A DNA stretch of 64,000 nt from JAOAFZ01 sp964412815 (GCA_964412815.1 CAYPQF010000026.1:124001-188000), one strand, 5' to 3'. Shown: positions 23,823 through 33,021, counted from the first letter of the stretch. A program made the numbers and translations. Notes: generated by a model not told the origin, from the sequence alone.

Positions 23823-24865
23823 GAAAAAAACAAATAGGGATTCTGATCGCCATAGGGGTACTTTTTGTCTTATTTGCCTACATGCAGATAAAACCTTACT
23901 ACATCTTTACTACTCAGACGCTGGGAATTTCTCCCCTCAGAGTTCTGTTGAATCAGCCTCAGCCGAAATCTACGGATGGGGTGGTCAACGTACTGATTCT
24001 CGGGAAACCGGATATAGAAAATTACGGTCCCAATCTGACTGACTCAATTATCGTTGCCAGCTACGACATGAGGGATAACACGGTGATGACGATCGGTGTT
24101 CCCCGTGATATCTGGAGTCCGACACTGCGTGATAAAATCAACTCTGCGTATGCGTATGGAGAAGAAAAAAAAGAAGGCGGCGGTGTTCTGCTTGCCAAGG
24201 CAGAAGTGGAAGACCTACTCAATATTCAGATTCATTATACTGCGCTCATCAGTTTCAGTAAATTTCAGGAACTGATTGATGTAATTGGAGGAATAGAGGT
24301 AACCGTTGAGCGCTCTTTTACTGATACCAGATTTCCGATTAAAGGAAAAGAGAATGATGAGTGTTTTGGTGACAAAAACTATGAGTGCCGTTATAAAACC
24401 GTATCATTTGAAGCAGGCAAAACGAAGATGGACGGAGAGACTGCGCTCACCTTTGCCCGTTCACGAAATGCTGAAGGAGAAGAAGGCAGTGATTTTGCAC
24501 GGAGCAAACGACAGCAACTGGTATTAAACGCGGTTCAGGAAAAACTCCGGGAGACAGCTAAAACCGGAGATATTGCCCTTTTTACTGAACTCTACCAGTC
24601 CCTAAACGAGTTAATTGAACGGGATATCACGAACGATGAAGCAGCAGTGCTGGCACGACGTGTTGTTCTGGGCGGTGAGATAAAACAGGCTTCGGTTCAG
24701 ATTCCTGATACATTTTTTATAGTTCCGGATTTTGAAGACTATGATGGTAAATATGTATTGATCCCCGAAGATCAGGATAAACTGGATGAATTCTTTACCT
24801 GTATTTTTGAAAAGAAGAATACTGATGCCTGCTACACTCCTGAAGTTACAGGAATAGAGCAGTAA
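23819..24865 (+). CDS. LytR-CpsA-Psr (LCP) family glycopolymer ligase
   Basis: LCP proteins attach wall polysaccharides or teichoic acids to peptidoglycan from lipid carriers. A membrane helix lies at residues 6-24. The LCP domain shows NLTDSIIVASYD, IGVPRDIWSP, KINSAYAYG and the arginine-rich DFARSKRQQLV, the family's pyrophosphate-lipid-binding pattern. 348 aa is normal. It probably acts with the sugar-transferase cluster at 33-37 kb. Its 3' end overlaps the convergent gene by 20 bases. Confidence 0.92.
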   Translation: MRKKQIGILIAIGVLFVLFAYMQIKPYYIFTTQTLGISPLRVLLNQPQPKSTDGVVNVLILGKPDIENYGPNLTDSIIVASYDMRDNTVMTIGVPRDIWSPTLRDKINSAYAYGEEKKEGGGVLLAKAEVEDLLNIQIHYTALISFSKFQELIDVIGGIEVTVERSFTDTRFPIKGKENDECFGDKNYECRYKTVSFEAGKTKMDGETALTFARSRNAEGEEGSDFARSKRQQLVLNAVQEKLRETAKTGDIALFTELYQSLNELIERDITNDEAAVLARRVVLGGEIKQASVQIPDTFFIVPDFEDYDGKYVLIPEDQDKLDEFFTCIFEKKNTDACYTPEVTGIEQ

Positions 24866-25577
24866 TTATTGTAGCTCCAGCAACAACCACTGCAAGAATA
24901 CTTCCTCCAATCGATCCAGCTACCGGCATACTTTTTGTTTCCGTTGGCTGAATTTTTTGAGTTGTAGGAGATGGTGGCTGTGTTGGTACAAAGGTCGGTG
25001 TCGGGGTATTAGTGGGTTGTCCAAGGCCGGTATCAGGCAATGCTGAGGTTGGAGCGACGGTCATTGTCGCACCTGAGGTACCTTCGAGACCTGCAGCTGG
25101 CTGGCGCGTGCCGGTGGCAGACGTAGTTGCAGAATCTGATGCCCCGGAACCTGTTCCTGGATCAGGGGTTGGGTTAGCATATGCAAGGGTATTGTCATTT
25201 TGCGGTATTACATCTGTATCAACAGGAAGATCTGTTCCGTTTGAGCCAGGTGCAGACAGACCATCTGCACCAGTCGGGGCAGCAGCGGGATCAGGGGTTG
25301 CACCATCTCCCAGGTCTGTTGCCGGTTCTGCAAATGGATCTGTAAACGGATCTTCTGCAGGGTCAGCTCCTGGATCAGTGGTATCAGGATTCGCAGGATT
25401 TGGGGTTGTAGTATCAGTTGCTGGATCTAGATTATTTCCTACTTCAGAGGCACGGGTATTGGTTGTTAACGGAGCATCTGTTTCGCTGGTGAGGATAATT
25501 GAGACGTAGATGGTACTTCCTAGCAACAATAACACAACAAAAAAAAGAACAATAGTGGTGACTTTTTTTGTGTTCAT
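24846..25577 (-). CDS. Asp/Pro/Thr-rich surface protein, possible sortase substrate
   Basis: 243 aa of low complexity between two helices. The N-terminal helix is residues 7-28. The middle holds DP- and TP-rich runs (DPAEDPFTDPFAEP) and a TPTPTFVPTQPPSPTT stalk. An LPDTG motif stands about 65 residues from the end and an MPVAG motif directly before the C-terminal helix (GGSILAVVVAGATIITALFL). That order resembles a cell-wall sorting signal, except that no basic tail follows. I start at ATG 25577, where a promoter sits at leaderless distance, not at the upstream ATG 25649. Confidence 0.65.
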   Translation of the reverse strand: MNTKKVTTIVLFFVVLLLLGSTIYVSIILTSETDAPLTTNTRASEVGNNLDPATDTTTPNPANPDTTDPGADPAEDPFTDPFAEPATDLGDGATPDPAAAPTGADGLSAPGSNGTDLPVDTDVIPQNDNTLAYANPTPDPGTGSGASDSATTSATGTRQPAAGLEGTSGATMTVAPTSALPDTGLGQPTNTPTPTFVPTQPPSPTTQKIQPTETKSMPVAGSIGGSILAVVVAGATIITALFL

Positions 25578-25584
25578 AAAAATT

Positions 25585-25613
25585 ATTGTAATGTATTCGT
25601 ATATGTTATGCAA
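25585..25613 (-). promoter_or_regulatory. Leaderless promoter of the Asp/Pro/Thr-rich protein
   Basis: On the minus strand TTGCAT (25613-25608) and TACAAT (25590-25585) are 17 bases apart, and the -10 ends 7 bases before ATG 25577. This decides the start codon. Confidence 0.7.
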
Positions 25614-25620
25614 TCGAGAC

Positions 25621-27045
25621 TCACAACATAATGATGGCGCCTGCACCAACTATTAACAGTCCCAGTGCCGTAAAGGTAAACAAAAGCCCGTTCCCTCCAC
25701 TAATGGGTGGGATCGGAGTTGCAGTCGGACCGTTTGGCAGCGTGGTCGGGGTCACGGCTGCAGTTACCGAAGGGGTAAGGTCTGCCGGATTTCTGGTTGG
25801 TTCAACCGTAGGAGATACGCCGGTCGTTGGCTCGGTGGTAGGCATGGCCGTCGGAGAGAGCGCTACTGTCGGTGAAGGCTCCACGGTCGCCTGTGGAACG
25901 ACGGTCGGTGATAGTGCTCCCGGCCCGGTTGCATCACCCAGTACCTGTTCCCCACTTTTTGCCATGACAAATGTTCTATTGAGTACAACGGACTGCTGCT
26001 GGGCATCAACAGTAGACATACTCAGATAATATGTTCCCGGTACCAGGGGTCGGATCAGATTAGCCAGCCAGCCACCACGGTCATCTGCAACAGTTCGCAT
26101 TGAAAGAGTAGTACCCTCCTCGGAGGTGAGTGAGATATCGACAATGCTCCCTGGTAGTGCGGTACCCTTGATCAACGGCTTGGATCCGGGTATTACAGCC
26201 TGATCACGCGGGAACAGTACATCGATGGTTTCAGCAACAGAGACTTCGCTCCTCCGGGACGTGGTTGCAGATAGTACTTCTTCTGTTTCTTCCTGTAAAA
26301 AGGTGTAATCATCACCCAGCACTACCGATTGAGGAAACGGATTGGTACGCTTAACCAGAATTTTTATTCCTGAATTCATTAAATCATCGTTGGTGATGTA
26401 GACTGCCAGTTCGTCATTCTGGTTGAGTGCTACAGGAGTTCTCGATTCCTTCTCGATCACAAACTGAAGCGGAATCAGCCACTCTCCCGTCGACTTGGTC
26501 ATAGAGACGAGTGGATATGACTCTCCCTTTCGAATAAATACCAGCGCTCCTTCGGCTGGTTCTCCGGTCTTAAGCACTACTTTGCCATATGCGGGCTTTG
26601 TCGCTCCAACCGCAGAAAACTGTTTTACCGTTTTGAACTCAAACGGCTCGCCATTGTTATCGATAACTTCGTTGCCGCTTACAATCTGATAATAGTAGGT
26701 GGTGTCAGGTTTTAAACCTTTCAACATAATAAAATGAAGCTGTCTCGCGGCTTTTTCATCTTCGGTATCACGTTCGTCTGAGGCAGTATACCTGAGTTCA
26801 TCAGCGCTTTCGCCATACACGATCCAGCCGGTCTCTTTCTCTTCGGATTGCCAGTATATACCTGCCTGATTATATGAAAGATTCACGATCTCCTTCTGAA
26901 CAATCGTCTTTTTTGAAGCGCGTGTCTGCGTTGGCTGGTAGGTAAACATAAATGCACCAAATCCCACAAAAGCGACAACCGCGATTGCGCCAATCACAGC
27001 GGTTAGAGGGCTTCGACGTTTTTGGAAATACAGATCGCTATACAT
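25621..27045 (-). CDS. Stalked surface protein with FN3, carboxypeptidase-regulatory-like and Ig-like domains
   Basis: A 474-aa envelope protein with one helix at each end (about 14-36 and 450-472). After the first helix comes a fibronectin-III-like domain (TGWIVYGESADELRYT, MLKGLKPDTTYYYQIVSG). A carboxypeptidase-regulatory-like domain follows (YGKVVLKTGEPAEGALVFIRKG), then a bacterial Ig-like domain (PLIKGTALPGSIVDISLT, PGTYYLSMSTVDAQ). A Pro/Thr/Val stalk (about 380-445) ends in PPISGG before the last helix. It is last in a run PilN-like, PilO-like, 60-aa protein, this gene, suggesting it is displayed or assembled by that machinery. Confidence 0.75.
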   Translation of the reverse strand: MYSDLYFQKRRSPLTAVIGAIAVVAFVGFGAFMFTYQPTQTRASKKTIVQKEIVNLSYNQAGIYWQSEEKETGWIVYGESADELRYTASDERDTEDEKAARQLHFIMLKGLKPDTTYYYQIVSGNEVIDNNGEPFEFKTVKQFSAVGATKPAYGKVVLKTGEPAEGALVFIRKGESYPLVSMTKSTGEWLIPLQFVIEKESRTPVALNQNDELAVYITNDDLMNSGIKILVKRTNPFPQSVVLGDDYTFLQEETEEVLSATTSRRSEVSVAETIDVLFPRDQAVIPGSKPLIKGTALPGSIVDISLTSEEGTTLSMRTVADDRGGWLANLIRPLVPGTYYLSMSTVDAQQQSVVLNRTFVMAKSGEQVLGDATGPGALSPTVVPQATVEPSPTVALSPTAMPTTEPTTGVSPTVEPTRNPADLTPSVTAAVTPTTLPNGPTATPIPPISGGNGLLFTFTALGLLIVGAGAIIML

Positions 27046-27062
27046 GTCCGTTTAGTTATATA

Positions 27063-27245
27063 TTATGGCTGTTTCTCACGTAACTTGTCAATGACGGATA
27101 CATCAATGTCATATTTTTGAATCTTCGGCAAGGTAATGTCCTCTTCCGGTGCAGAAGATTGAACTTTGTATACCTCCACAACTACCCACGCTACAATAGT
27201 CAGGAAGATGCCGATCGCAAGTAAGAGAATTTCTTTCCGTTTCAT
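27063..27245 (-). CDS. 60-aa single-pass membrane protein
   Basis: A short protein with basic MKRKE start, one helix at residues 6-26 and a charged tail with LPKIQKYDID. I do not recognise a family. Its start overlaps the end of the PilO-like gene by 4 bases (ATGA), and it precedes the stalked surface protein by 17 bases, so it is very likely a member of the same operon and possibly of the same complex. Confidence 0.7.
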   Translation of the reverse strand: MKRKEILLLAIGIFLTIVAWVVVEVYKVQSSAPEEDITLPKIQKYDIDVSVIDKLREKQP

Positions 27246-27877
27246 AGATAGTATCCTTCTACTTCTAGAGTAACACGAAAGACGGCACTGGTGGTGGCAA
27301 CTTGTTGAGAACTGGACATTGCCATTTTTTTGATTAGTTTGAGACGACGCTGATTAAAAGTCCGTGCCAGCAGATTTTTCGTCTCTGTCATATTTGACTC
27401 AATATCAAACTCGACCTTATAAGACTTGTTTTCCTCAACCTGTTTACCGGCTGTCCTTTTTTTTGGCGCGTCGTTAGCTCCGCTTTTGTTTCCCTGTGTT
27501 CCATCGTCTTTCAGAACGACCTGACTAACCTTCAGGTTCCGGATAATGATTCCGCTATCTGATGCTGCTTTTCGAATCTCATTCACCATAGCATAGATCT
27601 CAGGTGATTGAGGGATAGCTTCTTCGAGGAGATAAAAGCTGTCCCGTGTCTGTTCCAGAATGGTCTGATACTCTACGATATTTAGAATAATGCGTTCATA
27701 TTGTTGATCCTGAAAACGTAGTTCCTCAAGTTCTGACTGAAGTCGGAACGCAGTAAGAAGATTCGGTCGAATAGCAAAGAATACAAATACCGCAAAGATC
27801 AAAAAAAAGAATACCAGGAATGAATAATCCTGTACTTTTTTATTGAGTACTTTGCTTAAGATATCGTTTTTGTTCAT
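27242..27877 (-). CDS. PilO-like membrane protein
   Basis: 211 aa: cytoplasmic N-terminus, one helix (about 19-37), a coiled coil (LQSELEELRFQDQQYERI) and a ferredoxin-like tail, which is the PilO layout of type IV pilus inner-membrane assembly. The middle includes IPQSPEIYAMVNEI and GIIIRNLKVSQ, positions typical of PilO. It overlaps both neighbours by 4 bases. PilO pairs with PilN in known systems; the next gene upstream fits PilN. Confidence 0.75.
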   Translation of the reverse strand: MNKNDILSKVLNKKVQDYSFLVFFFLIFAVFVFFAIRPNLLTAFRLQSELEELRFQDQQYERIILNIVEYQTILEQTRDSFYLLEEAIPQSPEIYAMVNEIRKAASDSGIIIRNLKVSQVVLKDDGTQGNKSGANDAPKKRTAGKQVEENKSYKVEFDIESNMTETKNLLARTFNQRRLKLIKKMAMSSSQQVATTSAVFRVTLEVEGYYL

Positions 27878-28413
27878 GTGGCTGAGACAGGGGCCTGATA
27901 GGTTTCCAGCTTCAGGCCGAAAATAAATCCGGTATCTGTCTTACGTACATTATATAGTTCCACGCTCTCAAAACGTTTCTCATTTACCAGTTGCTGCTGA
28001 AAGTTTTGAATTGAGGCAGGATTCACGGAGAATCCTTCGCACTCAATTTTATCCAAAACAACGGTAATGGAGGTAATGGCAATGTCAGAGGGAACTGACT
28101 TGGTAAAGTAGTCAAATGCCATATAAAAGCTGTCCTGCTCCGTAAGGACATCTTTCATATTGGTTGTCTTGCTTTCCAGATACGATATCTCTTCGAGCAT
28201 CGTATCGGTAGCTTCAACAATTTGTTTCTTTTGTACCAGCCCATCTTTGAGATCTACAATCTCCTGATCCACTTTGAATCTATAGAAAAAGACACAGATT
28301 ACAACAAACTGCGTAATCACCAGGATATAGCGTAAATAATGAAAGGAAAAGTACATTATTTTGTCTACCAAATCCTGTTCCTTTTGTGGAAAGAGATTAA
28401 TGTAGTATTTCAT
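27874..28413 (-). CDS. PilN-like membrane protein
   Basis: 179 aa. It begins YYINLFPQKEQD, close to the INLLP-type PilN motif that binds PilM. One helix lies at about 30-47, then a coiled coil and a compact alpha/beta domain (SDIAITSITVVLDKIECEGF). It leads an operon with PilO-like, a 60-aa membrane protein and the FN3 surface protein. No PilM, PilQ or pilus ATPase is in the window; the N-terminus of the 724-aa protein at 14670-16844 is a PilM-like candidate. Confidence 0.75.
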   Translation of the reverse strand: MKYYINLFPQKEQDLVDKIMYFSFHYLRYILVITQFVVICVFFYRFKVDQEIVDLKDGLVQKKQIVEATDTMLEEISYLESKTTNMKDVLTEQDSFYMAFDYFTKSVPSDIAITSITVVLDKIECEGFSVNPASIQNFQQQLVNEKRFESVELYNVRKTDTGFIFGLKLETYQAPVSAT

Positions 28414-28418
28414 TGATG

Positions 28419-28667
28419 TTACTTAGCAGCAGCTAATATACTGACCTGACTCTTCAAACGCGCAGCCTTGTTCTTATGAACTACACCTTTCTTTGCAGCT
28501 TTGTCAATATTTGAATGCATTTCTGCTACTGACTTTTTTACATCGGCTGGCTTCATCTTTTTAATCTTCTTCATTCCTTTTGAGATAGCAAGACTGTAGG
28601 TTTCGTTTTCTGCGGTACGAGTAACTGTCTTTCTCACACGCTTCTTTGCTGATTTAATATTTGGCAT
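28419..28667 (-). CDS. rpsT: Ribosomal protein S20
   Basis: An all-helical protein of the small subunit that binds 16S rRNA. PNIKSAKKRVRKT at the N-terminus and HSNIDKAAKKGVVHKNKAARLKSQ near the C-terminus are the S20 signatures. 82 aa is slightly short but complete. It lies 5 bases upstream of the PilN-like gene, so the pilus-type operon may be co-transcribed with it. Confidence 0.95.
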   Translation of the reverse strand: MPNIKSAKKRVRKTVTRTAENETYSLAISKGMKKIKKMKPADVKKSVAEMHSNIDKAAKKGVVHKNKAARLKSQVSILAAAK

Positions 28668-28704
28668 TTATGAACACACCCCCCTTCCTGTGTTTTAAAC
28701 AAAT

Positions 28705-29193
28705 TTATATTTTATACGTTTTCTCAAAGATCCGTTCTCCGTATTCACCTTTGAACAGCAGGACAACATTCACTTCACCGGTTGTCAGCACATGATAGGT
28801 ACAGGTTGCTGAACAGGTTCCCAGCTTAATCTCAGCATCTTTTTCTCCTTTAGTCGGATCAATCTCTGCAAACTGACCATCAAGAATCGGATCACCTGAC
28901 TCAGGGTCCTTACGTTCATATGAGAGCGATACTTCAATTACTTCGGTATTTGCTGGAGCATTATCAACACTGATCTTTACATCTTTTCCATCATTCAATG
29001 TTTCGAACTCTACTTTCACAGATGAATCTACGGTTGGAATTGGCTCATCTACTTCTTCTCCTTCAGTTGTTTCCTGTGCAGTATTTGCAGCTGAGCTCCC
29101 ATTCATGAAATAGATACCTGCTCCAATTGCAAGAATAATGATAATGGTACCGACGATAAATGCCGGTTTATTTTTTTCAAACAGATCCTTCAT
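28705..29193 (-). CDS. Membrane-anchored beta-sandwich protein, unknown
   Basis: 162 aa with one helix (about 10-30), an acidic Thr/Glu spacer (EGEEVDEPIPTVD) and a beta-rich outside domain with one close cysteine pair (GTCSATCTY). I recognise no named family. It lies between glyS and rpsT; the 14-base gap after glyS suggests it shares that transcript. A role in the envelope is all that can be said. Confidence 0.6.
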   Translation of the reverse strand: MKDLFEKNKPAFIVGTIIIILAIGAGIYFMNGSSAANTAQETTEGEEVDEPIPTVDSSVKVEFETLNDGKDVKISVDNAPANTEVIEVSLSYERKDPESGDPILDGQFAEIDPTKGEKDAEIKLGTCSATCTYHVLTTGEVNVVLLFKGEYGERIFEKTYKI

Positions 29194-29207
29194 ACTTATA
29201 GTGAAAT

Positions 29208-30599
29208 TTATAATAAGTGATTCAGGAAAAACACAGGTAATTCCTCGATCTTCATTCGTGTCTGATTCATTGAATCGCGCTCCCGGACAGTTACGGTACC
29301 ATCTTCAAGGGATTCATAATCAATTGTAACACAATACGGTGTTCCAATTTCGTCCTGATAGAGATACCGTTTTCCAATGTTTCCCCGATCATCCCAGGCA
29401 ACATTCGTCTGTTTACTCAGGAGGTGAAAGACCTCTTTTGCTTTTTCTACCAGTTCCGGCTTATTCTTGACCAGCGGGAATACTGCGATCTTATAGGGAG
29501 CAACTCGAGGATTCAGTTTAAGTACAGTCCGTTTCTTTTCTTCATCATACCAGTAGGCATCCATCAGGATCATTAAAAAGATCCGGTTTATACCTACTGC
29601 AGGTTCAATGACGTGAGGAATAAATTTCTCTCCGGAAACCGGATCGGTATATTCCATGCTTTCACGGGAATGCTCCTGATGCTGTTTTAAGTCATAATCG
29701 GTGCGATAGGCAATCCCCCACAGTTCTTTCCAGCCGAACGAGAACTTATAGTCGAGATCGTAGGTATCTTTACTATAATGGCTTCGTTCTTTGTCAGTAT
29801 GACGACGCCAGCGCAGGTTATCTTCTTTAATACCAAGTGTCTTGGTAATAAAGCTCCACATAGATTCTTTCCAGCTGTCCATTAACTGCTGCCAGTCTGA
29901 GACTTTGGGGTTAAAGAAATACTCTATTTCAGCCTGTTCAAATTCGATGGTGCGGAACACAAACTGTCCAGTAGTAATTTCATTCCGGAAGCTTTTTCCA
30001 ATGTTCCCAACTCCAAACGGTAACTGTACCCGGCTTGAATTCACAATCTGTTTAAAATCGGTAAAGATACCTTGCGCTGTTTCTCCCCGAAGATACACCG
30101 TCGATTTTGAACCTGAGACAGAGCCAATTGCGGTCTCAAAGAGCAGGTTAAATGTCTTTGGTTCTGAAATTTCGTTGCCGTCAGGACTCAGAATCTTATG
30201 TTCGGTAATAAAGGCGGCCATCTCATCAATCTTCATATCTTCGATCACGACGGCATCATACAAGGATTTACCTTTATTTTTTTGTCGTTCAATCCAGGCC
30301 TCAATCAAGTGGTCGGCACGGTACCGTTTATGAGTCACTTTATCTTCGACCAGCGGATCGGTAAAAGATGCAACATGCCCAGAAGCAACCCAGGTCTGGG
30401 GATGTAAAATAATCTGAGTATCCAGTCCAACCATATCGGTACGACGATGGATAAACTCTTCCCACCATAAGTTTCGAATATTACGGAGGAGCTCCGCACC
30501 AAGTGGTCCGTAATCATATGAGTTTGCCAGTCCTCCATAAATTTCAGATGAAGGATACACAAATCCCCGTCTTTTACATAACGCAATGAGTTCTTCCAT
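29208..30599 (-). CDS. glyQS: Glycyl-tRNA synthetase, dimeric class II type
   Basis: It charges tRNA-Gly. The N-terminal RGFVYPSSEIYGG and YDYGPLGAELLRNI are the motif-1 region of the single-chain alpha2 type; FRNEI is motif 2 and EPAVGINRIFL motif 3. An anticodon-binding domain follows from about residue 365 (YKIAVFPLVKNKPEL). 463 aa is normal for this type, common in Gram-positives, archaea and CPR bacteria. A TATAAT box ends 8 bases before the ATG. Confidence 0.95.
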   Translation of the reverse strand: MEELIALCKRRGFVYPSSEIYGGLANSYDYGPLGAELLRNIRNLWWEEFIHRRTDMVGLDTQIILHPQTWVASGHVASFTDPLVEDKVTHKRYRADHLIEAWIERQKNKGKSLYDAVVIEDMKIDEMAAFITEHKILSPDGNEISEPKTFNLLFETAIGSVSGSKSTVYLRGETAQGIFTDFKQIVNSSRVQLPFGVGNIGKSFRNEITTGQFVFRTIEFEQAEIEYFFNPKVSDWQQLMDSWKESMWSFITKTLGIKEDNLRWRRHTDKERSHYSKDTYDLDYKFSFGWKELWGIAYRTDYDLKQHQEHSRESMEYTDPVSGEKFIPHVIEPAVGINRIFLMILMDAYWYDEEKKRTVLKLNPRVAPYKIAVFPLVKNKPELVEKAKEVFHLLSKQTNVAWDDRGNIGKRYLYQDEIGTPYCVTIDYESLEDGTVTVRERDSMNQTRMKIEELPVFFLNHLL

Positions 30600-30603
30600 A
30601 GTA

Positions 30604-31134
30604 TTAGATTATATCATGAAGCGGTATTTTTGCGTCGATAACTTGCTCTGTAAAGCCAATTAAGTCCTCCTGTTTCTGATCATCCAGAAAGCCAAGATAC
30701 CCGAGAATTTTTTCCAGAAAACGATAGAATCGAGCCAGGTATGTTTGATCGGTATGTTTTGAAAGATAGGTTATGTAGGCTTGCAATTCTGAGTACACTT
30801 CCGGTTCAGGCTGTTGTTCTGGCAATATATGATCAAGAACAAACAGGGCAGCGTATAAGAATTTAATCTTGAGGTAATCCTCTTTTAGTCCTCCGAATGC
30901 GGAAATGAGGGTAGTTTGCTGCAACACCGATAAATTTGATTTCATTAAGACTTGCAGCGTAAGAAGATTACCCGTCTGCAGATGTGCTGAACGTTTACTG
31001 GAAGCTTTGCGTGCCCCTTTTGCAATCATTGCAATTTTCCCGAATTCACGGGAAAACGCAACAATTACCTGATCATAGTGCGGGAGATCTTTCTTCCGGA
31101 GAATAAACCCCGTACAGGAATTACTCTCGCTCAT
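30604..31134 (-). CDS. recO: Recombination protein RecO, short form
   Basis: RecO helps load RecA onto single-stranded DNA. The N-terminal OB-fold (GFILRKKDLPHYDQVIVAFSRE, then GKIAMIAKGARK) is clear, followed by helices (LKIKFLYAALFVLDHILPEQ). At 176 aa it stops before the zinc-binding C-terminal part found in RecO proteins of about 240 aa. It lies 6 bases after the DUF4012 gene and 4 bases before glyQS. Confidence 0.88.
   Translation of the reverse strand: MSESNSCTGFILRKKDLPHYDQVIVAFSREFGKIAMIAKGARKASSKRSAHLQTGNLLTLQVLMKSNLSVLQQTTLISAFGGLKEDYLKIKFLYAALFVLDHILPEQQPEPEVYSELQAYITYLSKHTDQTYLARFYRFLEKILGYLGFLDDQKQEDLIGFTEQVIDAKIPLHDII
30608..30613 (-). promoter_or_regulatory. -10 element before glyQS
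   Basis: TATAAT on the minus strand overlaps the end of recO and stops 8 bases before the glyQS ATG. The -35 is poor. It suggests a short-leader or leaderless transcript. Confidence 0.4.
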
Positions 31135-31140
31135 ATACGC

Positions 31141-32991
31141 TTATTTTTCGATGGTCATGTCGACATTGAATGGACCATCATACTTTTTCTTTCCATCAAC
31201 GACGATCTCAATTTCCTGTTCGCTGACTCCACCCTGCTTCTGAACCAGCAGTGTATAGTTGTCCTTGGTAATGGTATCCGGCAATGTATAGGTAATTGTT
31301 ACTTCGGCACGACCTTCCGGATTCACACGCATAAAGCCTTCAAAAACAGTCTTGCCCAGATCATCATAGGTTAAGACATCTGTCTCAGAACCTTTAAAGT
31401 CACCCAGTTCAGAACCTTTTGGGACATAGAACCGGATCCAGTTACGGAGGGTTGCGTTCAAACAGAGACTACTTCTTTCCAGATTACAATCTGAGTGTGG
31501 ATATGGGTTCTTAAAGACAATCTTGACTTCACGTTCAACCTTACCGCCTTTAAAAGTTGTTTTCGATTCAATTTCTTCGGTTACAAAGAGGTTAGACTTT
31601 GCTCCGGCAAAGTTGACATTATTGATATGCAGATAATCACCGTCTGTTTCGGCAATTCTTCCGCCATAATTCATTTTCTCTACTGCTTTCTGCATCTCAG
31701 GATCTTTAAAGTACAACAGAATATGTTTTTCGTCCATATTCTTAAACATCTCCTGTGCCATCGGACCCCAGTACTGTGACGGAGAGAATCCAATTGCCTT
31801 CTGGAACAGAGCGTTCATGAGTGATCCGAGAATACCTTTACGATCTTCACGGATGTAGTTTACCGGACGACCGACGTTATCGAAGATTGCATAAATTGCC
31901 TGCGGACAATCACAGCGTTCATCCTGCTGTGCAGAAAAGACCTGTCCTCCTGCTTCTGTATCACCAAAGATACGTAACATATCAACCAGCACATGCGCAT
32001 TCATTGAGATAATGCCGTCATATTCCTGAGCAACAGAACTCTTCTCATACAGCGATTCAAAGAGCTTGATAGATTCAACATAATCTGGAGACAGATTACT
32101 GTCACGGATATAGAACTCATTTACATTCACGTGATACTGTTTAATCTTCTCGGGAGCTGGTGGATGGTTGGCAATAGCATTATCAAGATCATAGATATTG
32201 GTTGAATCCTGAAGTTCAATCTTTCCATCTTTAATCTTAAAGAAGGCATACGCTGTCAGGAATCCTCCGGTAGCACGACGTTCAAATTCGTTTTGGAAGA
32301 TAACCAGATATCGCTTCTCTTCATCTTTACCCAGCATCTCCGGTAACTGCTTGATTAATGGCTTCGCTTCTACAAAGAATGTAGCTGCGGCATTAAACTG
32401 TTCTTTTCCCTGCACCAGACGTGCACGGACAACGGTATTTCCTACTTTTTCTGGATATCGGTTTGGATCAATCTTTTCGATCTTCTGCTGTGCTTTATCA
32501 ACATTATCTGAGATCGAATCTACCTTGGTCAGCACTTTATCCAGTGTTAAGACAGCTGTCTGCAGACGTTCTTCCGCAGACTTGTCTGAAAAAGAAGCTT
32601 CTCCTTGCTTAAATCCGATAAGATCAGCATAGGGATAAATTGCATCTATAGATTGTTGACCTGCAGTAATCAAATAGCGTCCTGCTTCAATTCCATTTTT
32701 ATAATCCGCCACATAAGGAACAAATGCTGCCCAGTAGACAGATTTTGATTCTTTTTCCAGATCTGCGTATTCGTTTGACAGCTGGGTCATTTTATTTTTT
32801 ACCCGGTCAATATCATTTGCCTTGAGATCTTCTTTCATGCTTTGGGCGGTAGCATAGACAACCTTACCTTTTGCCTGAATACGTTGCACCGGCATATACA
32901 CAAAGAAGAACAGGAATGATGCAAGAACTACTAAAACGACAGCAATGATGCCGACGATTTTGTAAGCGTTATTTTTTTTCGTTTTTATCAT
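31141..32991 (-). CDS. DUF4012 domain membrane protein
   Basis: 616 aa with an N-terminal helix (about 10-32) and a long outside part. Helical residues 35-210 are followed by the DUF4012 core (YLVIFQNEFERRATGGFLTAY, DSTNIYDLD, FYIRDSNLSPDYVES). A C-terminal beta domain starts near residue 480 (VEREVKIVFKNPYPHSDC). DUF4012 proteins accompany exopolysaccharide genes in CPR and Gram-positive genomes; their biochemistry is unknown. Here the gene follows the sugar-transferase cluster on the same strand, which supports a role in surface glycan display or attachment. Confidence 0.88.
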   Translation of the reverse strand: MIKTKKNNAYKIVGIIAVVLVVLASFLFFFVYMPVQRIQAKGKVVYATAQSMKEDLKANDIDRVKNKMTQLSNEYADLEKESKSVYWAAFVPYVADYKNGIEAGRYLITAGQQSIDAIYPYADLIGFKQGEASFSDKSAEERLQTAVLTLDKVLTKVDSISDNVDKAQQKIEKIDPNRYPEKVGNTVVRARLVQGKEQFNAAATFFVEAKPLIKQLPEMLGKDEEKRYLVIFQNEFERRATGGFLTAYAFFKIKDGKIELQDSTNIYDLDNAIANHPPAPEKIKQYHVNVNEFYIRDSNLSPDYVESIKLFESLYEKSSVAQEYDGIISMNAHVLVDMLRIFGDTEAGGQVFSAQQDERCDCPQAIYAIFDNVGRPVNYIREDRKGILGSLMNALFQKAIGFSPSQYWGPMAQEMFKNMDEKHILLYFKDPEMQKAVEKMNYGGRIAETDGDYLHINNVNFAGAKSNLFVTEEIESKTTFKGGKVEREVKIVFKNPYPHSDCNLERSSLCLNATLRNWIRFYVPKGSELGDFKGSETDVLTYDDLGKTVFEGFMRVNPEGRAEVTITYTLPDTITKDNYTLLVQKQGGVSEQEIEIVVDGKKKYDGPFNVDMTIEK

Positions 32992-33021
32992 AGGAATATG
33001 TGGTAATTATATCACATCCTG

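Noticed and set aside
25012..25509. 165-codon plus-strand ORF opposite the Asp/Pro/Thr-rich protein
   Set aside because: It is the complement of low-complexity codons and has no start signal; the minus strand has a good promoter and two helices.
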